Assembly: GCA_015233115.1 (NCBI GenBank)
Contig: JADFYJ010000023.1
Coordinates: 525-33,041 of the forward strand
From: Candidatus Omnitrophota bacterium
Lineage (GTDB): Bacteria; Omnitrophota; Gorgyraeia; Zapsychrales; Zapsychraceae
Direction of reading: 5' to 3'
DNA length: 32,517 bases
Both the position numbers and the translations under genes were made by a program. Positions 1 through 10,881 of the stretch are shown in pieces (within the stretch, counting starts at the first letter, position 1; each line of letters begins with the position of its first letter). The notes beneath the pieces were generated by a model. It searched no databases and had not been told where the DNA came from. It saw only the letters and a list, made by a program, of their open reading frames with translations.

Positions 1-224
1 TGGTCATTTCCAAAAATACTCCGGAAATTGGGGAGTCCCGGGAAGAAATAGAAGCGGAATATAATGGCGAAGAAATGGTGATTGGATTTAATCCGCATTT
101 CTTGATTGATTTCCTTAAGAATATTAATGCCGAGTTTATTGAAATGGAAGTCAACGGAGCCGATAAACCGGCGGTGATTCGCTTGAAGGAATATCTGTAT
201 TTAGCTTTACCGATGCGAATATAA
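1..224 (+). CDS. dnaN: DNA polymerase III sliding clamp (beta subunit), C-terminal end
   Basis: This is the last 73 residues of the beta clamp, the ring that tethers DNA polymerase III to DNA; the start lies left of the window. Reading from base 3, the translation contains EIGESREEIEAEYNGEEM, then IGFNPHFLIDFLKNI and a closing YLYLALPMRI. These match the third clamp domain, including the usual C-terminal P-M-R-[LIM] ending. The stop is TAA at 222-224. The gene stands just before a DciA-like gene and gyrB, as in replication-origin neighbourhoods. recF, often found between dnaN and gyrB, is not present here. The identity is secure despite the truncation because the C-terminal motif is highly conserved. 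Confidence 0.93.
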   Translation, partial: VISKNTPEIGESREEIEAEYNGEEMVIGFNPHFLIDFLKNINAEFIEMEVNGADKPAVIRLKEYLYLALPMRI

Positions 225-262
225 TTAAAAAAATAAAAAATTTTTTACCGTTTTCTAATTTT

Positions 263-2991
<2,729 letters not shown>

Positions 2992-3001
2992 AAAATTATA
3001 A

Positions 3002-3130
3002 AGTGACAAAGTAACCGAGTAACAGAGTAACAGAGACAAAACGACGGGTGACAAAAAGAAAAAATTTTAAGATGGGACTGTGGGTTTTTTTGTTTGGTTT
3101 TTAACTTTGTTACTCGGTTACTTTGTCACT
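3002..3130. repeat. Inverted pair of GTRAC octamer arrays between gyrB and gyrA
   Basis: The spacer holds GTGAC/GTAAC units repeating every 8 bases from about 3003. Their reverse complement (GTTAC/GTCAC units, also period 8) runs from about 3109 to 3136. Bases 3002-3023 and 3109-3130 are a perfect 22-bp inverted repeat with an 85-base loop. Related arrays lie at 7788-7987 and 29252-29283. The function is unknown. It could fold as a long hairpin in a gyrB-gyrA transcript, or be a spreading intergenic repeat. Confidence 0.85.
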
Positions 3131-3158
3131 CTGTTACTATTAAAACAAGGATAGATAG

Positions 3159-5690
3159 ATGAGAGATTTAACGCAACAGGAGAAAATCGTCCCGGTTTAT
3201 ATTGAGGACGAAATGAAACAATCTTATTTGGCGTATTCGATGAGCGTTATTGTGGGACGCGCTTTGCCAGATGTCCGCGATGGTTTAAAACCGGTTCATC
3301 GCCGGGTATTATATGCCATGAAAGAGCTGGGCTCAGAACATAACAAGCCTTATAAAAAATGCGCGCGTATCGTCGGTGAAGTCATGGGTAAATACCATCC
3401 ACATGGCGACTCCGCGATTTATGAAACGCTGGTGCGTATGGTTCAGGATTTTTCTTTACGCTATCCTTTGGTGGATGGGCAGGGAAATTTCGGTTCTATC
3501 GACGGTGATTCCGCGGCAGCCATGCGTTATACAGAAGCCCGGATGGCCGCGATCAGCAATGAGCTTTTAAAAGATATTGATAAAGAAACCGTGAATTACG
3601 CGCCGAATTTTGATTCGACCTTAAAAGAACCGACTGTTTTGCCGGCCGCGCTTCCCAATTTGTTGATCAACGGTTCCAGTGGAATTGCCGTCGGAATGGC
3701 AACCAATATGCCGCCGCATAATTTAGGTGAAATTGTGGACGCGACCATTCATGTGATTGATAATCCTGAGGTGGAAATTAAAGACCTGTTTAAAATTGTT
3801 AAAGGGCCGGATTTTCCGACGGCCGGGATCATTTGTGGGCGCGACGGAATCAAGGATGCTTATTTAACGGGGCGGGGAAAAATATTATTAAGAGCTAAAG
3901 CAATTATCGAGAGGCAAAAAGCCAACCGGGATAGCATTATTATTACGGAGTTACCGTATCAGGTCAATAAAGCAAATTTGATTATTGCGATCGCGGACAT
4001 GGTTCAGAATAAAAAAATTGACGGAATCACCGATATCCGTGATGAATCAGACAAAGACGGCATCCGCGTGGTGATTGAATTGCGCCGCGATGTTCAGCCG
4101 CAGATCGTATTGAATTATTTATATAAGCACACTCAGATGGAAGTATCCTTTGGGGTCATCAATTTGGCCTTGGTGAATAATAGCCCGAAAGTTTTGAATC
4201 TTAAACAATTGATCGCGTATTTTATAGATCATCGTCGGGAAATCATTCGCAGAAGGACGGAATTTGATCTGGATCGGGCGCTCAAACGCGCGCATATTTT
4301 GGAAGGCTTGAGGATCGCCATTGATCATATTACCCAGATCATTAAAACTATTCGGGAGTCCAAGAGCACGGCTTTGGCTAAAGAAAATTTAATGAAAGGT
4401 TTTGATTTATCAGAGCTGCAGGCCCAGGCGATTTTGGAAATGCAATTGCAGCGGTTAGTGGCTTTAGAGCGGGATAAAATTGAAAACGAATATAATGAAT
4501 TATTAAAGGCCATTGACGAATTCCGCGCCATATTAGCTTCCGCTAAAAAGGTTGACGGTATTATAAAGACAGAATTAACTGACATCAAAAATAAATATGC
4601 AGATCCTCGCCGGACCGAGATTGCCGGCCGTGCGGAAGAAATTGAAGTCGAAGATTTGATTGCTGAAGAAGATATGGCGATCACGATCACGAATGACGGG
4701 TATATTAAACGTTTGGCGGTGACGGCTTACCGCAAACAAAAGCGCGGAGGAAAAGGCGTTTCAGCCATGGCGACCAAAGAAGAAGATTTTGTGACGCAAG
4801 TATTCGTCGCGTCTTCTAAAGATTATTTATTAATATTTTCAAACAAAGGGGTGGTGCGCTGGCTTAAAGTGTACGAGATCCCCATTGCCTCCCGCGCGGC
4901 CAAAGGCAAAAATATTGTGAATTTATTGTCGGTCGGCAATGATGAGAAAATCGCGGCGATCGTTGCTGTTCGGGAATTTTCTGATGAACAATCGATTGTT
5001 ATGGCAACGGCTTTTGGAACAGTCAAAAAGACCAAATTGTCCCAATTCAGCAATCCTCGTAAAGGCGGGATCATAGGAATCGTCCTGGATAAAGATGACG
5101 CGCTGATTGGAACATCTTTAAGCTCAGGAAAATGTGATGTTCTTTTGGCGACTAAAGACGGCAAGTCTTTAAGATTTAATGAAAAACAGATTCGGGACAT
5201 GGGACGCGCGACCCGCGGGGTCAGAGGAATCACTCTGGGCAAAGGGGATTATGTGGTGAGTATGTTGGTGTTCTCGCCAGACGTGAGCAGGACCGGAAGC
5301 AGTTTGTTGTCTGTGACGGCCAATGGTTATGCCAAGCGGTCTGACTTTGAGGAATATCGGACACAATCCCGCGGAGGAAAAGGTATCATCAATGTTAAAG
5401 TGACAGAAAAAAATGGGCGGGTGATTGATTGTTTGGCCGTTTTACCGGATAGTGAAATTATGACGGTTACCAAGCAGGGAATGATTGTCCGGTGCCCGCC
5501 TAAAGAAGTACGGCAAACCGGAAGAAGCGCGCAGGGCGTTCGTTTGATCAATTTGGATCAGGGAGATGAAGTCGTGTCTGTGGCGATCGTGGTCAATAGA
5601 GAAAACGAAAATGGAACAGAAGCCGAGGATGTTGAAGAGGCTGGAGCAGAAGAGGCGGAGGGTGAAAAAAGCATAGAGGATAATGGTTAA
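3159..5690 (+). CDS. gyrA: DNA gyrase subunit A
   Basis: The DNA-cleaving subunit of gyrase. The catalytic tyrosine is Y124 in [11 protein letters not shown]. The region corresponding to the quinolone-binding helix is [11 protein letters not shown], with S85 and E89 at the positions of E. coli S83 and D87, so a serine is retained there. The tower and coiled-coil region follows, and the C-terminal beta-pinwheel starts near residue 510. The GyrA box QKRGGKG lies at 527-533 and identifies a true gyrase rather than topoisomerase IV. The tail from about 815 is very acidic (many Glu and Asp), a feature that tunes supercoiling in some GyrA proteins. The length (843) is typical. AAGGAT lies upstream of the ATG. 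The separation from gyrB by a repeat-filled 167-base spacer is unusual but does not break synteny. Confidence 0.98.
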   Translation: MRDLTQQEKIVPVYIEDEMKQSYLAYSMSVIVGRALPDVRDGLKPVHRRVLYAMKELGSEHNKPYKKCARIVGEVMGKYHPHGDSAIYETLVRMVQDFSLRYPLVDGQGNFGSIDGDSAAAMRYTEARMAAISNELLKDIDKETVNYAPNFDSTLKEPTVLPAALPNLLINGSSGIAVGMATNMPPHNLGEIVDATIHVIDNPEVEIKDLFKIVKGPDFPTAGIICGRDGIKDAYLTGRGKILLRAKAIIERQKANRDSIIITELPYQVNKANLIIAIADMVQNKKIDGITDIRDESDKDGIRVVIELRRDVQPQIVLNYLYKHTQMEVSFGVINLALVNNSPKVLNLKQLIAYFIDHRREIIRRRTEFDLDRALKRAHILEGLRIAIDHITQIIKTIRESKSTALAKENLMKGFDLSELQAQAILEMQLQRLVALERDKIENEYNELLKAIDEFRAILASAKKVDGIIKTELTDIKNKYADPRRTEIAGRAEEIEVEDLIAEEDMAITITNDGYIKRLAVTAYRKQKRGGKGVSAMATKEEDFVTQVFVASSKDYLLIFSNKGVVRWLKVYEIPIASRAAKGKNIVNLLSVGNDEKIAAIVAVREFSDEQSIVMATAFGTVKKTKLSQFSNPRKGGIIGIVLDKDDALIGTSLSSGKCDVLLATKDGKSLRFNEKQIRDMGRATRGVRGITLGKGDYVVSMLVFSPDVSRTGSSLLSVTANGYAKRSDFEEYRTQSRGGKGIINVKVTEKNGRVIDCLAVLPDSEIMTVTKQGMIVRCPPKEVRQTGRSAQGVRLINLDQGDEVVSVAIVVNRENENGTEAEDVEEAGAEEAEGEKSIEDNG

Positions 5691-5756
5691 TAAATATTTT
5701 TTAATGGGTTCCCGACAAAAGCTTTCGGGGAAGACAACCCCTTGTTAAAATAATAC

Positions 5757-5784
5757 TTGACCAAAAAGCAGAAGTTCATATAAT
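5757..5784 (+). promoter_or_regulatory. Sigma70-type promoter of the tRNA-Glu gene
   Basis: TTGACC at 5757-5762 and a perfect TATAAT at 5779-5784 are separated by 16 bases. This puts the expected transcription start near 5791, about 46 bases before the mature tRNA 5' end. It is the best consensus promoter in the window, as expected for a stable RNA gene. Confidence 0.8.
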
Positions 5785-5836
5785 AAGCGCACTATTTTTG
5801 ATCATGACACCATCTTTTGTATAAGAAAAAAATCAT

Positions 5837-5910
5837 GACCCCATCGTCTAGCCTGGTCAGGACACAAGCTTTTCAAGCTTGCAGCGCGGGTTCAAATCCC
5901 GCTGGGGTCA
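5837..5910 (+). tRNA. tRNA-Glu (anticodon UUC)
   Basis: A full cloverleaf can be drawn. The acceptor stem is GACCCCA pairing with TGGGGTC, with discriminator A at 5910. The D arm is GTC...GGAC around TAGCCTGGTCA. The anticodon stem is CAAGC/GCTTG with loop TTTTCAA, giving anticodon TTC, and the T arm is GCGGGTTCAAATCCCGC. The 3' CCA is not encoded. A consensus promoter lies upstream and a terminator immediately downstream, so it is probably transcribed alone. Confidence 0.96.
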
Positions 5911-5919
5911 CTTTTATAT

Positions 5920-5955
5920 ACGCCTCTGTTGCGCTCGCGCGACAGAGGCGTTTTT
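5920..5955 (+). terminator. Rho-independent terminator after tRNA-Glu
   Basis: ACGCCTCTGT (5920-5929) pairs perfectly with ACAGAGGCGT (5942-5951), and the GC-rich loop can extend the stem. The stem is followed directly by TTTT. It lies 10 bases after the tRNA end. Confidence 0.88.
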
Positions 5956-5971
5956 ACTTTATAAACCCAGG

Positions 5972-6012
5972 GACCACCGCCCCGGAGGCCTAAAGTCCAC
6001 CGGCGCGGAGGG
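5972..6012 (+). repeat. GC-rich 17-bp direct repeat upstream of the dehydrogenase, containing its ribosome binding site
   Basis: Bases 5972-5988 and 5995-6011 match at 14 of 17 positions, both containing CCACCG and CGGAGG. The second copy supplies GGAGGG at 6007-6012, the Shine-Dalgarno of the next gene. The GGACCACCGC segment (5971-5980) recurs inside that gene at 6812-6821, at the edge of a perfect palindrome, so the two may belong to one repeat family. Confidence 0.55.
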
Positions 6013-6020
6013 TAATCGGA

Positions 6021-7010
6021 ATGCATATGAAAATAAAATTTTATGAAGCGTTTGAAGAAGAAGCACGGATGATCAAACATTTTTTGCCTGCTGACTGGGA
6101 AGGGATTTTTACGGATCAAACACTTCAAGTGTCAGGAGATATGATCCCGCCGGCTCCATATATCAGCCTCCGAACGCAATCTCAAATCCCGTTAGATTGG
6201 TCTGAAAAAATTTCTGGTCTTTTAACGCGGAGCCAGGGGTTCGATCATTTAGTTAAGTATCAGAAAGAAACAGGATTTAAAGGAAGGATGGGCTTTTTAG
6301 AAGAATATTGTTCCAGGGCTGTTGCCGAGCAGGCAGTTTGGATGATGCTGGCGTTGTTAAGAAAAGCCCAAGAACAGATAAAGCATTTTGCAACTTTTAA
6401 CCGGGATGGTTTAACCGGAAAAGAATGTTTGAGCAAGAGCGCGGCTGTGTTGGGAGCAGGAAAGATTGGCGCAGAACTGGCTCGTTTAATTAAGGGAATG
6501 GGGATGAAGGTTAAAGCTGTGGATATTATTCAACGGCATCCGGACTTAGACTATGTTTCTTTTGAAAACGCGTTAGCGTGGGCCAATGTTATGTTCATCT
6601 GCGTTCCCTTGACAGATAAAACGCGGCATATTATGAATTATGAAAATTTGAAGGGAATGAACAAGGGCGCAATTATAATCAACATCGCGCGCGGAGAAGT
6701 TACCCCTATTAAGGATTTGGTCAGGTTATTGGATGAAGGAATTTTAGGGGGAGTCGGTCTGGATGTTTATGAAGATGAAAATAAGCTCGGCGATCTGTTG
6801 CGTCAACCGATGGACCACCGCGTCGGTGATCCAATCACGGATCACCGACGCGGTGTTTTAGAGTTTTGTTCCCGCAGCAACGTGATCTGTACGCCGCACA
6901 ATGCGTTTAATACTGAGGAAGCTTTGGAAAGAAAATGTCAATTGACCATAAAGTCTTTTGCTCATTTGAAAGAGCAGGGAAAGTTTTTATGGGAGGTTCC
7001 GTTAAAATGA
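6021..7010 (+). CDS. D-isomer-specific 2-hydroxyacid dehydrogenase (NAD-binding)
   Basis: An NAD(P)-dependent dehydrogenase of the D-2-hydroxyacid family (phosphoglycerate, lactate, glycerate and related dehydrogenases). The Rossmann motif is GAGKIG at about 145-150. The catalytic set is R224 in IARGEV, E253 after LDVYED, and H293 in CTPHNAF. Upstream, ...SRAVAEQAVWMMLALLRK corresponds to the family helix before the Rossmann fold. The substrate cannot be told from sequence. Between E253 and the His motif there are about 40 residues, more than usual. Residues 266-279 are encoded by a perfect 17-bp inverted repeat (6816-6855), so this looks like an in-frame insertion in a surface loop. The start at 6021 is favoured over the in-frame ATG at 6027 because GGAGGG ends 8 bases upstream. 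It overlaps the next gene by ATGA. Confidence 0.87.
   Translation: MHMKIKFYEAFEEEARMIKHFLPADWEGIFTDQTLQVSGDMIPPAPYISLRTQSQIPLDWSEKISGLLTRSQGFDHLVKYQKETGFKGRMGFLEEYCSRAVAEQAVWMMLALLRKAQEQIKHFATFNRDGLTGKECLSKSAAVLGAGKIGAELARLIKGMGMKVKAVDIIQRHPDLDYVSFENALAWANVMFICVPLTDKTRHIMNYENLKGMNKGAIIINIARGEVTPIKDLVRLLDEGILGGVGLDVYEDENKLGDLLRQPMDHRVGDPITDHRRGVLEFCSRSNVICTPHNAFNTEEALERKCQLTIKSFAHLKEQGKFLWEVPLK
6816..6855. repeat. Perfect 17-bp palindrome inside the dehydrogenase gene
   Basis: CACCGCGTCGGTGATCC at 6816-6832 is exactly complementary to 6839-6855, with a 6-base loop AATCAC. The element is more GC-rich than the surrounding gene and keeps the reading frame open, encoding a short Asp/Arg/Gly-rich segment between the catalytic Glu and His motifs. 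It resembles REP-like palindromes normally found between genes. Confidence 0.88.
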
Positions 7011-7807
7011 AAGTCGCGTTGATTCAAATGTCTGCCGGGAAGGATAAGACGAAGAATGTGGAAAAGTCTGTGGATTTTGTGAATAACGCTGTCGCTCAAA
7101 AAGCCAAATTCATTCTTCTTCCCGAGGTTTTTAATTATAGAGGGTTTTTATCGACCGATAAAATAAAAAATGTCGCGGAAGAGGTGCCGGGATATTCACT
7201 GGAGGCGCTGTTAAAAATCGCTCGGAATAAAAAAGTTTATATTTTGGCAGGGTCGGTATACGAGAAGGTTCGCGGTAATACTAAAGTCTATAATACTTCC
7301 GTTCTGATTTCTCCCTCGGGGGTTTCCGCTGTTTACCGGAAAAAGCATTTGTTTTCTTGGTCTTCAGGGCGGAAGAATAAAATAATAGAAGAGAGTCAAA
7401 TCTTTTTGCCGGGCAAGCGGTTAGCGTTAGCACGGGTGGAAAAATTTAATGTAGGTCTTTCCGTTTGTTTTGATGTTCGGTTTGCGGAGATGTTCCAGGA
7501 ATACTGTCGAAAAGGCGCAGAGGTGTTGTGCGTGCCATCGGCTTTTTTGAAACAAACCGGGCAGGCGCACTGGGAAATTTTATTACGCTGCCGGGCTGTG
7601 GAAAACCTGTGTTATGTATTAGCGCCCAATCAATGCGGAATAGATGAACGGGGCATAGAAACGTTTGGACACAGTATGATTGTTTCCCCGTGGGGAGAAA
7701 TTTTGGCGGAAGCCTCCGGAACTAAAGAAGAAATTATTTTCGCCCACATGAATAAAAAAAATCTGGTACGATGTAGAAAGATATTAAGTAACAAAGTAAC
7801 CAAGTAA
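7007..7807 (+). CDS. Carbon-nitrogen hydrolase (nitrilase superfamily)
   Basis: A 266-residue amidase-type hydrolase of the nitrilase superfamily. The catalytic triad is visible: E40 in LLPEVF, K112 in YRKKHLF, and C154 in SVCFDVRF. Length and motif spacing fit the small single-domain Nit/omega-amidase-like branch that hydrolyses small amides; the true substrate is not shown. The start is set at 7007 because the family begins MKVALIQMSAG there, GGGAGG lies 10 bases upstream, and the ATG overlaps the preceding TGA. An in-frame ATG at 6935 would add residues that lie inside the dehydrogenase gene. The last residues (NKVTK) and the stop are encoded by a GTAAC octamer array, so the 3' end has been rewritten by that repeat. 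Confidence 0.88.
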   Translation: MKVALIQMSAGKDKTKNVEKSVDFVNNAVAQKAKFILLPEVFNYRGFLSTDKIKNVAEEVPGYSLEALLKIARNKKVYILAGSVYEKVRGNTKVYNTSVLISPSGVSAVYRKKHLFSWSSGRKNKIIEESQIFLPGKRLALARVEKFNVGLSVCFDVRFAEMFQEYCRKGAEVLCVPSAFLKQTGQAHWEILLRCRAVENLCYVLAPNQCGIDERGIETFGHSMIVSPWGEILAEASGTKEEIIFAHMNKKNLVRCRKILSNKVTK

Positions 7808-7987
7808 CAGAGTGACAGAGAAAAAGCCCTGGAGAATTTTTTATTAATAAAACACACAAAAGCTTGGCAAAGAGCGTAATGGCTTAAGTAGACGTTTACG
7901 TTTTATTTTTTAAAGTATGTTCTTTTGTTGTTTGGTTTGCTTATAATTTTGCTTTTTCACTTTGTTACTCTGTTACTAGGTTACTTT
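7788..7987. repeat. Inverted pair of GTRAC octamer arrays around the hydrolase-mdh spacer
   Basis: The left arm 7788-7820 has four GTAAC/GTGAC units spaced exactly 8 bases apart. The right arm 7956-7987 has the complementary TCAC/GTTAC units, again every 8 bases. The 135 bases between are AT-rich and show no gene. The left arm includes the stop codon of the hydrolase. The unit and layout are the same as between gyrB and gyrA. Confidence 0.83.
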
Positions 7988-8005
7988 AAAAGAAAGGTCA
8001 GGGGC

Positions 8006-8998
8006 ATGTCTAAAAAAACAATTAAAGTCGCGGTTACAGGCGCATCCGGGCAGATTGGTTATGCTTTAGTTTTTAGGATTGCTTCAGGGCAGATGTTCGG
8101 GCCTGATACAGAGATAGATTTGAGTTTACTAGAATTGCCTGCGGCCTTAGGCGCACTGCAAGGCGTGGTCATGGAGCTGGAAGATTGCGCTTTCCCCTTA
8201 TTGAGGTCGGTAACAACCGCTTCGGATCCTGCGGACGCATTTAAAGATGTAGATTGGGCCATTTTGGTGGGAAGTGTTCCGCGGAAAAAAGGGATGGAAA
8301 GAAAAGATCTTTTGGAAATTAATGGAAAAATTTTTATTGATCAGGGACAAGCCCTTGACCGGAACGCTAAGCCGACATGCAAAATTTTGGTAGTAGGAAA
8401 CCCTTGCAACACGAATGCGTTTATCGCGAAAAAAGTATGTCAAAATATTCCAGCACAAAACTTTTTTGCTTTAACGATGTTAGATCAAAACCGGGCGGTT
8501 GCTCAACTCGCTAAAAAGGCGGGAACTCCGGTTGAACAAATCAAAAATTTAGCGATTTGGGGAAACCATTCTTTGACCCAATATCCTGATTTTTTTCACG
8601 CTAAAATAAATGGTGAAAAGTTAACGGAGAGGATTAAGGACGAAGGGTGGCTGAAAAAAGAATTTATCGAAACAGTTCAGAAGCGGGGAGCGGTTATTAT
8701 TGAAGCTCGGGGAGCGTCCTCAGCCGCCTCAGCCGCCAATGCTGTGATTGATACTGTGCGGCATTTAACCGCTCCTACGAAGGAAGGAGAATGGTTTTCC
8801 GTCGCGGTGAGTTCTGACGGCAGTTATGGGGTTGAAAAAGGGTTAATGTTTAGTTTTCCAGTTATTTCAGATGGAAAAAAATGGTCCATTGTGACGGGTT
8901 TGAATCATGGCGATTTTTCCGCTGAAAAAATTAAAGCATCTGAGGCCGAGCTGTTGGAAGAAAAAAAATTAGTGGAAAATAGTTTGTTTTTAGTATAA
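8006..8998 (+). CDS. mdh: Malate dehydrogenase
   Basis: A 330-residue NAD(P)-linked malate dehydrogenase interconverting malate and oxaloacetate. The N-terminus [14 protein letters not shown] is the Rossmann dinucleotide motif of the cytosolic/plant-type MDH group. R93 lies in the substrate loop [22 protein letters not shown] follows, and the catalytic H188 is in [12 protein letters not shown]. The start at 8006 is favoured over an in-frame start at 7925: the extra residues would be encoded by the intergenic repeat array, while homologues begin at [12 protein letters not shown] and a purine-rich AGGTCAGGGG precedes it. The long spacer suggests a separate transcript from the hydrolase. Confidence 0.95.
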   Translation: MSKKTIKVAVTGASGQIGYALVFRIASGQMFGPDTEIDLSLLELPAALGALQGVVMELEDCAFPLLRSVTTASDPADAFKDVDWAILVGSVPRKKGMERKDLLEINGKIFIDQGQALDRNAKPTCKILVVGNPCNTNAFIAKKVCQNIPAQNFFALTMLDQNRAVAQLAKKAGTPVEQIKNLAIWGNHSLTQYPDFFHAKINGEKLTERIKDEGWLKKEFIETVQKRGAVIIEARGASSAASAANAVIDTVRHLTAPTKEGEWFSVAVSSDGSYGVEKGLMFSFPVISDGKKWSIVTGLNHGDFSAEKIKASEAELLEEKKLVENSLFLV

Positions 8999-9014
8999 AT
9001 ATATCAAAAAGGGC

Positions 9015-9042
9015 TTGTGTTTTGAACTAGCCGGACTATACT
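9015..9042 (+). promoter_or_regulatory. Putative promoter for the first Tad-locus transcript
   Basis: TTGTGT at 9015-9020 and TATACT at 9037-9042 are spaced by 16 bases and lie about 45 bases before the GTG start at 9086. An 8-bp inverted repeat, AAAAGTAA/TTACTTTT (9045-9052 and 9057-9064), follows at the expected start site and could be an operator. The -35 box is weak. Confidence 0.55.
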
Positions 9043-9085
9043 AAAAAAGTAATAATTTACTTTTATAAAACGAGAGGGGGAAGCA

Positions 9086-9973
9086 GTGAAAACACGTCAG
9101 TTTAAACACATCACATTATTATCAATTTTGGTTCTTTCCGTCGCATTAACTTCTTGCAAAAAATTATCCGCCCAAGGGGAACAAAAAACCGCGGCACCTG
9201 CGGTCTCTGCGGCTTCCGGTATTGCCATTCAAGTGGGTGACTGGAAAATGACCAAAGAGCAATTTGAAGCGCGGGTCAATGTGGTCAAGGCCTCGGTTCC
9301 GCAATTTGATGGGCAGAGCAAAGATGCTAAAAAAATGTTAGCTGAAGAAATTGTCCGTCAACAATTGTTAGTGGCTGACGCCAAACAAAAAGGTCTCGCC
9401 AATAAAAAAGAAGTCGAAGACGCTGTCGAAGATTTCCGGAACACGATGATCGCCCAAGCTGCGGCCGCGGAAGTGGTGAAAAATATTACGGCCACAGATG
9501 AAGAAATTAAAAAATTTTATGATGCTAAAAAAGAAGTGATCGCGAGTATGGCTACGCCGCCGCAATTTCATTTAGCAGAAATTGTTACGGCTGATGAAAC
9601 TAAAACTAAAGAGGCCTTAGCCCGCGTGCAAAAAGGTGAAGATTTTGCGGTGGTGGCAAAAGCGGTTTCAACTGGAAAATCCGCAGCAAACGGCGGAGAT
9701 CTGGGCTTTTTATCGCAACCGGTATTTCCTGAAATGGGACCGGCTGTGGCGAGTTTGAAAGAGGGAGGGGTCAGTGAGGTTTTTAAAGGTCCAGAAGGAT
9801 TTTATATTGTGAAACTTACGGAAAAGAAAATCGCGGAAGCCCCGGCTTTTGAAAAAGTTAAAAGTGATTTAGTTCAGCCCGCGACGATGCAAAAACAACA
9901 AGAAGCTGTTTTGAAATACATAGAAGATTTAAAGACTAAAAATAAAGTGGTGGTGAACGACAATCTTCTTTAA
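9086..9973 (+). CDS. Peptidyl-prolyl isomerase lipoprotein (parvulin/PrsA-SurA type)
   Basis: A 295-residue predicted lipoprotein. A basic start and hydrophobic core lead to the lipobox LTSC with the lipidated Cys at residue 24. Residues about 45-150 resemble the SurA/PrsA N-terminal helical domain. Residues about 158-255 are a parvulin domain: QFHLAEIV, then ALARVQKGEDFAVVAKAVS, GGDLGFL and GFYIVKL. Such proteins catalyse proline isomerisation and chaperone exported proteins in the periplasm. The GTG start has GAGAGGGGG just upstream. Being first in the same run as cpaB and cpaC (12-base gap to cpaB), it probably helps fold Tad secretion components or the large Cys-rich exported proteins. 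That role is an inference from context. Confidence 0.87.
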   Translation: MKTRQFKHITLLSILVLSVALTSCKKLSAQGEQKTAAPAVSAASGIAIQVGDWKMTKEQFEARVNVVKASVPQFDGQSKDAKKMLAEEIVRQQLLVADAKQKGLANKKEVEDAVEDFRNTMIAQAAAAEVVKNITATDEEIKKFYDAKKEVIASMATPPQFHLAEIVTADETKTKEALARVQKGEDFAVVAKAVSTGKSAANGGDLGFLSQPVFPEMGPAVASLKEGGVSEVFKGPEGFYIVKLTEKKIAEAPAFEKVKSDLVQPATMQKQQEAVLKYIEDLKTKNKVVVNDNLL

Positions 9974-9985
9974 AAGGAAAACTGA

Positions 9986-10858
9986 ATGCTGAATATTGAA
10001 AACAAGAAACAAATTTTGACGATAGCTTTTGCCGCCGGATTGGGTTTAGTTGCTGTTTTATGGACGGGGCAAGTTGTCAAAGAAAGTGTTCAGAAACAAA
10101 CCAGCCTGCTTAAAAAAGATTTTGAGAATAAGCTTCAAAAACAGTTAAATGAACAAGATGAAGCCTTAGCTAGCCAGCTTGAAAAAGCCAAACAGGAAAT
10201 GAAGGCGCAAATGGCTTCCCAAATGAAACGTTTGGCTGAAGAAACCGCAAAAAATATGCGCAATCAAGGAGCTGGCGGATCTGAAAAATCGGCGAAAGTT
10301 GTGCCCATGCAGGCCTTCGCGCTACAAACACCGCCTGGAAAACGGGCTGTGACCATAATGATTGATCCTTTGTCTGCCGTAGGCGGCTTGGTCAGTCCGG
10401 GAGATTTTGTGGATGTTATTTCCCGTTTGGAAATACCTAATCCCCAAGCGCCTAAAGATAAAAATGATATGACTTATGTGACTACGGTGTTATTCCAAAA
10501 TGTGCAGGTTTTAGCCGTGGGAACAAATTTTAAAGCTGTCGGAGCGAGCGTGGAGTATGGCGCTCAGCAGAACGCGAAACAATTGTATGTGACACTGGCC
10601 TTATCTCCTGAAGAGGCAGGATTAATTACCTTCGCTCAAACGCATGGAACGCTAAAGTTTGCTTTAAGGGCTCCATCTTCGGACGAAACGCCTAATTTGC
10701 AAGTAGCGTCCTGGGACACATTGTCGGATTATCTACTGCAAAAGCAAGGCACAGAGTTTTCTATTCCCAGAGGCAAAGCCGCTATCAAAGCGGTAGGGCC
10801 GGAACAAGTTAAGTCAGTGATTCAGGTATTTAAAAGCGGACAAGACGAAACTAAATAA
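9986..10858 (+). CDS. cpaB: Flp pilus assembly protein CpaB/RcpC-like, with coiled-coil insert
   Basis: CpaB/RcpC proteins are periplasmic, inner-membrane-anchored partners of the Tad secretin. Here a single transmembrane helix (about residues 9-28) is followed by a highly charged Lys/Glu/Gln coiled coil (about 32-95). The SAF/RcpC-type domain then shows KRAVTIMIDPLSAVGGLVSPGDFVDVI in its conserved region near 118-146 and continues to about 235. Ordinary CpaB has a short N-terminal SAF strand instead of the coiled coil, so this is a divergent version. AAAGGAA precedes the ATG. It is followed 23 bases later by the secretin gene, as in most Tad loci. Confidence 0.85.
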   Translation: MLNIENKKQILTIAFAAGLGLVAVLWTGQVVKESVQKQTSLLKKDFENKLQKQLNEQDEALASQLEKAKQEMKAQMASQMKRLAEETAKNMRNQGAGGSEKSAKVVPMQAFALQTPPGKRAVTIMIDPLSAVGGLVSPGDFVDVISRLEIPNPQAPKDKNDMTYVTTVLFQNVQVLAVGTNFKAVGASVEYGAQQNAKQLYVTLALSPEEAGLITFAQTHGTLKFALRAPSSDETPNLQVASWDTLSDYLLQKQGTEFSIPRGKAAIKAVGPEQVKSVIQVFKSGQDETK

Positions 10859-10881
10859 TTCTGAAAGGCAAAAAATATCTT

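Noticed and set aside
3002-3136. CRISPR array
   Set aside because: The units are 8 bases with no unique spacers of usual length, and no cas gene is in the window.
4823-5242. Minus-strand frame of 139 codons within gyrA
   Set aside because: It is the antisense of the conserved GyrA C-terminal domain, with no ribosome binding site or protein-like composition.
5711-5729. Rho-independent terminator after gyrA (CCCGA/TCGGG)
   Set aside because: The stem is only 5 bp and has no T run after it; it was too weak to list.
6935-7006. Longer start for the nitrilase-family protein at 6935
   Set aside because: The added residues are an out-of-frame reading of the dehydrogenase end; the family start, Shine-Dalgarno and ATGA overlap all support 7007.
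7925-8005. Longer start for malate dehydrogenase at 7925, giving a hydrophobic N-terminus
   Set aside because: The extension is encoded by the intergenic octamer array, and MDH homologues begin at the ATG at 8006.
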